Assembly: GCA_017853515.1 (NCBI GenBank)
Contig: JAFMJK010000060.1
Location: 1-10,785 of the forward strand
Length of the DNA: 10,785 nt
From: Chthoniobacterales bacterium
Lineage (GTDB): Bacteria; Verrucomicrobiota; Verrucomicrobiia; Chthoniobacterales; JACTMZ01
Direction of reading: 5' to 3'
Numbering within the stretch: position 1 is the first letter of the stretch; the number at the start of each line of letters is the position of its first letter. A program made the position numbers and the translations under genes. The notes under the pieces are model-generated. The model was not told the origin of the DNA. It saw only the letters and a program-made list of their open reading frames with translations, and searched no databases. Positions 7,495 to 10,785 of this stretch are shown piece by piece.

Positions 7495-7515
7495 CGGTGC
7501 GGCTTCGCCGCGCCG
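7495..7515 (+). terminator. GC-rich hairpin after the aminotransferase gene
   Basis: CGGTGCGGC (7495-7503), loop TTC, GCCGCGCCG (7507-7515) gives a 9-bp stem with one G-T pair, starting right after the TGA stop. No T-tract follows, so it is either a weak intrinsic terminator or a 3'-end stabilising structure. Confidence 0.45.
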
Positions 7516-7517
7516 CT

Positions 7518-7547
7518 GTGACGAGTGGCTAGTGACGTGTGACGAGT
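7518..7547. repeat. Short GTGACGAGT-type tandem repeat
   Basis: GTGACGAGT occurs at 7518-7526 and again at 7539-7547, with a near copy GTGACGTGT at 7532-7540 overlapping the second. It lies 5 bp before copy B of the dispersed repeat and has no coding potential. Confidence 0.5.
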
Positions 7548-7552
7548 CAGGA

Positions 7553-7620
7553 TGTAGCGGCGGCGTCCTCGCCGCCGGTCGTTGACCATGACGGCCACCG
7601 CTGGGGACAGCGACGCTACA
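7553..7620 (+). repeat. Dispersed intergenic repeat with terminal inverted repeats, copy B
   Basis: A 68-bp relative of the element between the oxidase and dtd. Its left end at 7553-7567 is identical to that of copy A. It has a shared GCCGCCGGTCGT block at 7571-7582 and a right end GACAGCGACGCTACA (7606-7620) that differs from copy A at one base. Left and right ends are inverted matches at 12 of 15 positions. It lacks the 34-nt internal segment of copy A. It sits in the non-coding gap between the aminotransferase and the toxin-antitoxin pair, in the same orientation as copy A; the strand is arbitrary. Confidence 0.75.
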
Positions 7621-7682
7621 GCAGCCACATGGTTGACGCGTGATTCGATGGTGGCGCTGTCAATCCCCGCGTTGACATCGGT

Positions 7683-7705
7683 CATAATGTGACACATTGT
7701 GCACA
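7683..7705 (+). promoter_or_regulatory. Candidate promoter/operator of the toxin-antitoxin pair
   Basis: CATAAT (7683-7688) is a possible -10 box. It overlaps a perfect palindrome AATGTG-A-CACATT (7686-7698), followed by a second palindrome TGTGCACA (7698-7705) ending 1 bp before the antitoxin ATG. Paired palindromes over the promoter and start are what autoregulating Phd/YefM antitoxins bind; YefM sites have a TGTACA core. No good -35 is found at the right spacing. Confidence 0.5.
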
Positions 7706-7706
7706 C

Positions 7707-7943
7707 ATGACGACGATCACGATCCGCGAGCTGCATATGAAGACGGGGCAGTGGGTCCGCGCCGCGGCGCGGGGGAAACGCGGGGTGCTCGTTCTCGATC
7801 GGGGGCGACCGGCGGCGCGCCTTTTGCCGGCCGAGGACAAGGCAGGCGTTGAGTTCTCGCAACGGAAGCTGGTGCGCGGATTCGAACGCTTGCCCGAACT
7901 GTCCGTCGATTCGGCGCGTCTGCTCGAGGAGGACAGGCGCTGA
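7707..7943 (+). CDS. Phd/YefM-family antitoxin
   Basis: A 78-residue protein matching prevent-host-death type antitoxins, which bind and neutralise a partner toxin through a flexible C-terminus and repress their own operon through the N-terminal fold. The visible family pattern is ITIRELHMKTGQWVRAA (4-20), then GVLVLDRGRPAARLLP (30-45), the usual beta-hairpin ending in RGxPxARLLP. The C-terminal part, rich in charged residues and leucine (LPELSVDSARLLEEDRR), would contact the toxin. I chose ATG at 7707. An in-frame GTG at 7689 would translate the palindromes and has no ribosome-binding site. The stop TGA overlaps the toxin start. Palindromes at 7686-7705 suggest autoregulation. Partner specificity cannot be read from sequence beyond adjacency. 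Confidence 0.88.
   Translation: MTTITIRELHMKTGQWVRAAARGKRGVLVLDRGRPAARLLPAEDKAGVEFSQRKLVRGFERLPELSVDSARLLEEDRR
7926..7942 (+). promoter_or_regulatory. Shine-Dalgarno deciding a CTG start of the toxin
   Basis: GAGGAGGA at 7926-7933, inside the antitoxin's last codons, lies 6 nt before CTG at 7940-7942. The CTG overlaps the antitoxin TGA as CTGA. No ATG, GTG or TTG lies at this site in the toxin frame; the TTG at 7979 would remove the first catalytic aspartate. Confidence 0.65.
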
Positions 7944-8374
7944 CCTATTACGACACAGCGTATCTGGCCAAGTGCTACTTGCGCGAACCGGGCAGCGAAC
8001 TTGTCCGGGAGCACGCGCGGCAAGCCGGGCACATCGCCTGCTGCGAGATCGGAAAGGTGGAACTCGCCGCTGTTTTTCACCGTCATTTGCGGGAGAAACG
8101 GCTCAACGCGCGCCAATACGGCGTGGTCACACGGCAGTTCGCATCCGATATGGACCAAGGATTGTGGACTTGGCTGCCGCTTACTTCGCCGGTTTTGACT
8201 TTGGCGCAGAAGCGCTATGATGACCTATCAGCCAAAGTGTTCCTGCGTGCCGCAGATGCCATGCATCTTTCCTGCGCGGCGGAGAACGGATTCGACGAAA
8301 TCTACACCAACGATCGGCACATGCTGGCTGCCTGTGCGGCCTTCGGATTGGCCGGACGCAATCTGATCGCGTAG
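7940..8374 (+). CDS. PIN-domain ribonuclease toxin (VapC-like)
   Basis: A 144-residue PIN-domain protein, normal length for VapC toxins, which are Mg2+-dependent endoribonucleases cleaving tRNA, rRNA or mRNA. The acidic active-site set is complete: Asp5 in YYDTAYLAK, Glu41 in GKVELAAV, Asp107 in AADAMHL and Asp125 in YTNDRHM. The reading begins TYYDT right after a CTG codon that overlaps the antitoxin TGA, where related genes usually have ATGA. A strong Shine-Dalgarno supports CTG as the start. The rare start would lower toxin synthesis relative to antitoxin, or may mark a decaying gene, although the rest of the frame is intact. Pairing with the upstream Phd/YefM antitoxin gives a type II toxin-antitoxin module. 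The RNA target is unknown. The next gene is convergent, 52 bp away. Confidence 0.85.
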   Translation: MTYYDTAYLAKCYLREPGSELVREHARQAGHIACCEIGKVELAAVFHRHLREKRLNARQYGVVTRQFASDMDQGLWTWLPLTSPVLTLAQKRYDDLSAKVFLRAADAMHLSCAAENGFDEIYTNDRHMLAACAAFGLAGRNLIA

Positions 8375-8426
8375 CGCCGCGCTCTGAGGTTGAACCGGAA
8401 CTCGCCGACGTCGACTGCCTGTCTGG

Positions 8427-9548
8427 TCAGCTCCCGAGGTGCTCGTCGAAGAAGAGCGACATCTGGGCGAAGATGTGCTGGGACTCGGGAGCAAAGGGAT
8501 CGACGAAGTAGGTGAAGTGCGAGGCGCCCTCCATGAGGTGCAGATCGGCGGTGACGCCTGCTTGGCGCAGTTTGCAGTGGAAGAGCACGGTTTGGCTGAG
8601 GATCAGGTCGCGCGTGCCGGAGACCAGCATGGTCGGCGGAAAGCCCTTGAGGTTTCCTCGCAAAGGCGAGATCAGGGGGTTGGCGATGTCTTGACCCGCG
8701 GCGTAGAGCTTCGCGCCGCGCGTGGCCACGGCGTCATAAGTGATCAGGACATTGTCGACCCACTCGTGGACCTTGAGCGAGTCGCCGATCGGCGCGAGGT
8801 CGCACCACGGTGTCTGCACGGCGACCGCGGCGGGCGGGGTGACCCCTTCCTGCAGGCAGCGCAGGACGGTCGAAAGCGCCAACCCTCCACCGGCCGAGCC
8901 GCCGGTGATGGCGATGTTGGCGGGCGGCGCCATTTCCAGCGCGGCTTTCCATACAGCGAAGGCATCGTCCGCCCCTGCGGGGAAGGGATGGTCCGGAGGC
9001 ATGCGGTAATCGACCTCGATGACTTTGACGCCGCAGGTCGCGGCAATGACCGCGGGTTCGAGCAGGGAGGCGCGGCCGGGGTTGAAAATGTAGCCGCCGC
9101 CGTGCGTATTAACGACGAGGCGGTTGGCGTTCTTGGCCGGAATGGACGACGGGGTAACAATGAAAGCGGACACGCCTGCGATCGTCGTCGCTTCGACCTT
9201 CACGCCGAGCTTGCTCACGACTTTGTCGATGCCCGGAGTGGCTTCCGCGGCGAGCTTGGCGATGGCGGTGCGCCAACCGGCGGCATCCGGCGCATCGAGC
9301 AACCACTCGTCGTTGCGGTAGGGCATGGCGATGGCCTTTTGCAATTCGGCGCTCACCGAATCGGGGACAGGCACAGTGCGTCCGGGCACGACCCGCGGCC
9401 CCGGCGAGCCGTTCAGCCGGCCCATGAGGTTTTGCATGGTGGTTCCGTCCGGGAGTTGGACGGCATTGAGGGGTGCGGATGTGTCGGCCATTTCGTTGGC
9501 GAGTGTCGGTCCGGACGCCGCGAGGGTCAAAAGCTTAAAACCCCACAT
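8427..9548 (-). CDS. HSL-family alpha/beta hydrolase (esterase/lipase, monoterpene epsilon-lactone hydrolase-like)
   Basis: A 373-residue esterase of the hormone-sensitive-lipase family. The oxyanion motif HGGGY is at 149-153, the nucleophile motif GGSAGG at 216-221 (Ser218), the acid is Asp314 in GTRDLIL and the histidine is His344 in GASHFTYF. Likely substrates are short-chain carboxylic esters or lactones. The N-terminus (MWGFKLLTLAASGPTLAN) could be a short signal peptide with a TLA cleavage site, implying export to the periplasm, but this is weak. Starting at ATG 9548 gives a 14-bp overlap with the end of the porin gene; the alternative ATG at 9491 removes the putative signal. Neither has a clear Shine-Dalgarno. 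Overlap with the porin suggests one transcript. The first 120 or so residues are less characteristic than the catalytic domain. Confidence 0.85.
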   Translation of the reverse strand: MWGFKLLTLAASGPTLANEMADTSAPLNAVQLPDGTTMQNLMGRLNGSPGPRVVPGRTVPVPDSVSAELQKAIAMPYRNDEWLLDAPDAAGWRTAIAKLAAEATPGIDKVVSKLGVKVEATTIAGVSAFIVTPSSIPAKNANRLVVNTHGGGYIFNPGRASLLEPAVIAATCGVKVIEVDYRMPPDHPFPAGADDAFAVWKAALEMAPPANIAITGGSAGGGLALSTVLRCLQEGVTPPAAVAVQTPWCDLAPIGDSLKVHEWVDNVLITYDAVATRGAKLYAAGQDIANPLISPLRGNLKGFPPTMLVSGTRDLILSQTVLFHCKLRQAGVTADLHLMEGASHFTYFVDPFAPESQHIFAQMSLFFDEHLGS

Positions 9549-10785
9549 TCACGATCATACCGAGCACCCACGCGTTCGGGAGGTTGCCCGTCGCGCCGGG
9601 GTTGACGATGTATTGCACGTCGGGCTGGATCCACATCCACTTGTTGATCGCGATCTGGTAGGAGCACTCGAAGACCAGTTCGTAGAACTCGGGCGCTTTG
9701 CCCTGTGATTGCTGTTGCGCTCGCAGGTCGCCGCTATAGCTGCCGTAGCCCGCGCCGAAGACCAGCCTGTCTTCGTCGCGCCCGGGAAAAAGGCCCACGT
9801 ATTGTCCGCCGCCCGAGACGAAATACGGAATCTGTGCCATATCATCCTGCGGCGTGAAGGTGAAGGCCGTCCAGAGGTAGACGCCATCGTTGCCGTTGTC
9901 CTGTTCCCGGTAAACCATCTGGTCGAAGAGGAGGTAGAAGGCGTAAAGATTCGAGGTGTTCGCTCCGCCCCGGTAGTTCTCGTAGTTCCAGCCGGAAAAA
10001 TATCCCCCGACTTTGTAGTGTCCGGGCAGTCCGGGCCGCGCATCGGTCCGGCCGAAAACCGGCGTCCAACCGGCCTCGCCGAAGACGATGGCGCCATCGC
10101 CCGGTTCGATCGCGTAGTTCAGTCCGTGGTAGGAGTTCACTCCGATGCGATCCGACAGTTGGTAGACGCCGCTCTGCACATACCACTGCGGCTGGGTGAA
10201 AAGCACATGCGCGCCCCACGAGGTGCGGGGCAATGAGGTGGCGCTGCCGTCGAAGACGAGCGGCAGGCAGTTGCCGTTCAAGGCAAGATTGGCGTAGTAG
10301 CTGTAGAGTTCGTGCGCCGCGAAGTTGTTCAGCGCGGACAACTGGCCGACCTTGATCTGCAGCGCGTCGTCGAAAAAGTTCTGCTTAAGATAAAAGTCGC
10401 TGAAGACAAAAGTATTCGGACCGTATTCCGCGATGATTTGGAAGTTGTTGCCGATGGTGTCGGAGAGATTGCTTCCGTTGTTGTCGGCGAAGGACCAGAC
10501 GAGTTCCGCGCCGCGCCAGCCGGCGATTTTCTCCAGATCCAGCTGCAGCTGCATGAAGAGCATGCTGTTGTAAGCAAATCCTTGGTTGCGCCCGCCCGAA
10601 GGGTTGCCGAAAAAATAAGCGGTGAAGTTGCCCGCGAAGGTGAGTCCTTCCTCGGCCAGTTGTTGACGAATCCCCCGAGATGAGGGTGGCAGTGCGGAAT
10701 ACTTCGGCATAGGCCCCAGCCGAGCCGCTGGCCAGTTCTCGGTGCCGATCTGCGGTATGCCCGAGTTTCCGGTCCACCACGCGTT
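9535..10785 (-). CDS. Carbohydrate porin, OprB-like (partial, 5' end outside window)
   Basis: An open reading frame of 416 residues inside the window, running through the right edge with no stop, so the true start and signal peptide lie beyond it. The visible part begins NAWWTGNSGIPQIG and continues past an internal Met at 10710 that is unlikely to be the start, because WWTGN...LAEEGLTFAGNFTAYFFGNPSGG resembles the conserved start of mature OprB porins (WTGD/..RxxLxxxGixf...G). The rest is rich in alternating aromatic and polar beta-strands (for example QAIN-type strand ends and GGYFSGWNYENYRGG), and it ends in VNVGF with a C-terminal Phe, the outer-membrane beta-barrel insertion signal. OprB porins form sugar-selective outer-membrane channels. 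The stop TAA at 9537-9535 overlaps the start of the downstream esterase. No sugar specificity can be assigned. Confidence 0.87.
   Translation of the reverse strand, partial: NAWWTGNSGIPQIGTENWPAARLGPMPKYSALPPSSRGIRQQLAEEGLTFAGNFTAYFFGNPSGGRNQGFAYNSMLFMQLQLDLEKIAGWRGAELVWSFADNNGSNLSDTIGNNFQIIAEYGPNTFVFSDFYLKQNFFDDALQIKVGQLSALNNFAAHELYSYYANLALNGNCLPLVFDGSATSLPRTSWGAHVLFTQPQWYVQSGVYQLSDRIGVNSYHGLNYAIEPGDGAIVFGEAGWTPVFGRTDARPGLPGHYKVGGYFSGWNYENYRGGANTSNLYAFYLLFDQMVYREQDNGNDGVYLWTAFTFTPQDDMAQIPYFVSGGGQYVGLFPGRDEDRLVFGAGYGSYSGDLRAQQQSQGKAPEFYELVFECSYQIAINKWMWIQPDVQYIVNPGATGNLPNAWVLGMIVNVGF

Noticed and set aside
7672..7688. TTGACA (7672-7677) with CATAAT (7683-7688) as a sigma-70 promoter for the antitoxin.
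   Set aside because: The spacer is only 5 bp, far below the required 16-18.
10684..10710. ATG at 10710 as the porin start.
   Set aside because: The frame stays open to the window edge and the upstream residues (WWTGNSG and following) look like mature porin sequence; the gene is treated as partial.
1..10785. CRISPR arrays, tRNA/rRNA genes, transposases, integrases or phage genes.
   Set aside because: None seen on either strand; the only repeats are the short intergenic elements listed.

Overview
The window is a high-G+C, gene-dense stretch of bacterial chromosome. I infer a Gram-negative member of the Verrucomicrobiota (Opitutaceae-like). The clues are an outer-membrane carbohydrate porin, many starts with weak or absent Shine-Dalgarno sequences, dispersed intergenic repeats of a style I associate with that phylum, and an unusual two-domain nucleoside diphosphate kinase. 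This assignment rests on pattern recognition only. No rRNA, tRNA, CRISPR array, transposase or phage gene was seen.

Layout from left to right. (1) Minus strand, 3478 to 6: a two-gene operon. A serine alpha/beta hydrolase is followed by a large GH63-type glucosidase, and the two are coupled by an ATGA stop/start overlap with a good Shine-Dalgarno. (2) Plus strand, 3568 to 7494: an FMN-dependent alpha-hydroxy-acid oxidase, D-aminoacyl-tRNA deacylase (dtd), a tandem NDPK-like protein, and a class I aspartate aminotransferase. The gap between the oxidase and dtd is filled by a 97-bp dispersed repeat with terminal inverted repeats; its left end supplies the oxidase stop codon. The 219-bp gap between dtd and the NDPK gene holds another repeat element and a hairpin just before the NDPK start. 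(3) 7495 to 7688: no gene. It holds a hairpin after the aminotransferase, a short tandem repeat and a second, 68-bp copy of the dispersed repeat. (4) Plus strand, 7707 to 8374: a Phd/YefM antitoxin and a PIN-domain (VapC-like) toxin. The toxin appears to start at CTG, overlapping the antitoxin stop, and palindromes lie over the antitoxin start. (5) Minus strand, 10785 to 8427: an OprB-type carbohydrate porin whose 5' end lies beyond the window, overlapping by 14 bp an HSL-family esterase/lipase.

How it fits together. The glucosidase and porin point to carbohydrate scavenging. The oxidase and aminotransferase act on 2-hydroxy/2-oxo acids and amino acids. Dtd and NDPK are housekeeping functions. 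The toxin-antitoxin pair sits in repeat-rich DNA, which suggests a locally plastic segment. The most unusual item is the NDPK-like protein: two NDPK-like halves, the first apparently lacking the catalytic lysine and histidine and the second keeping every catalytic residue I could check.
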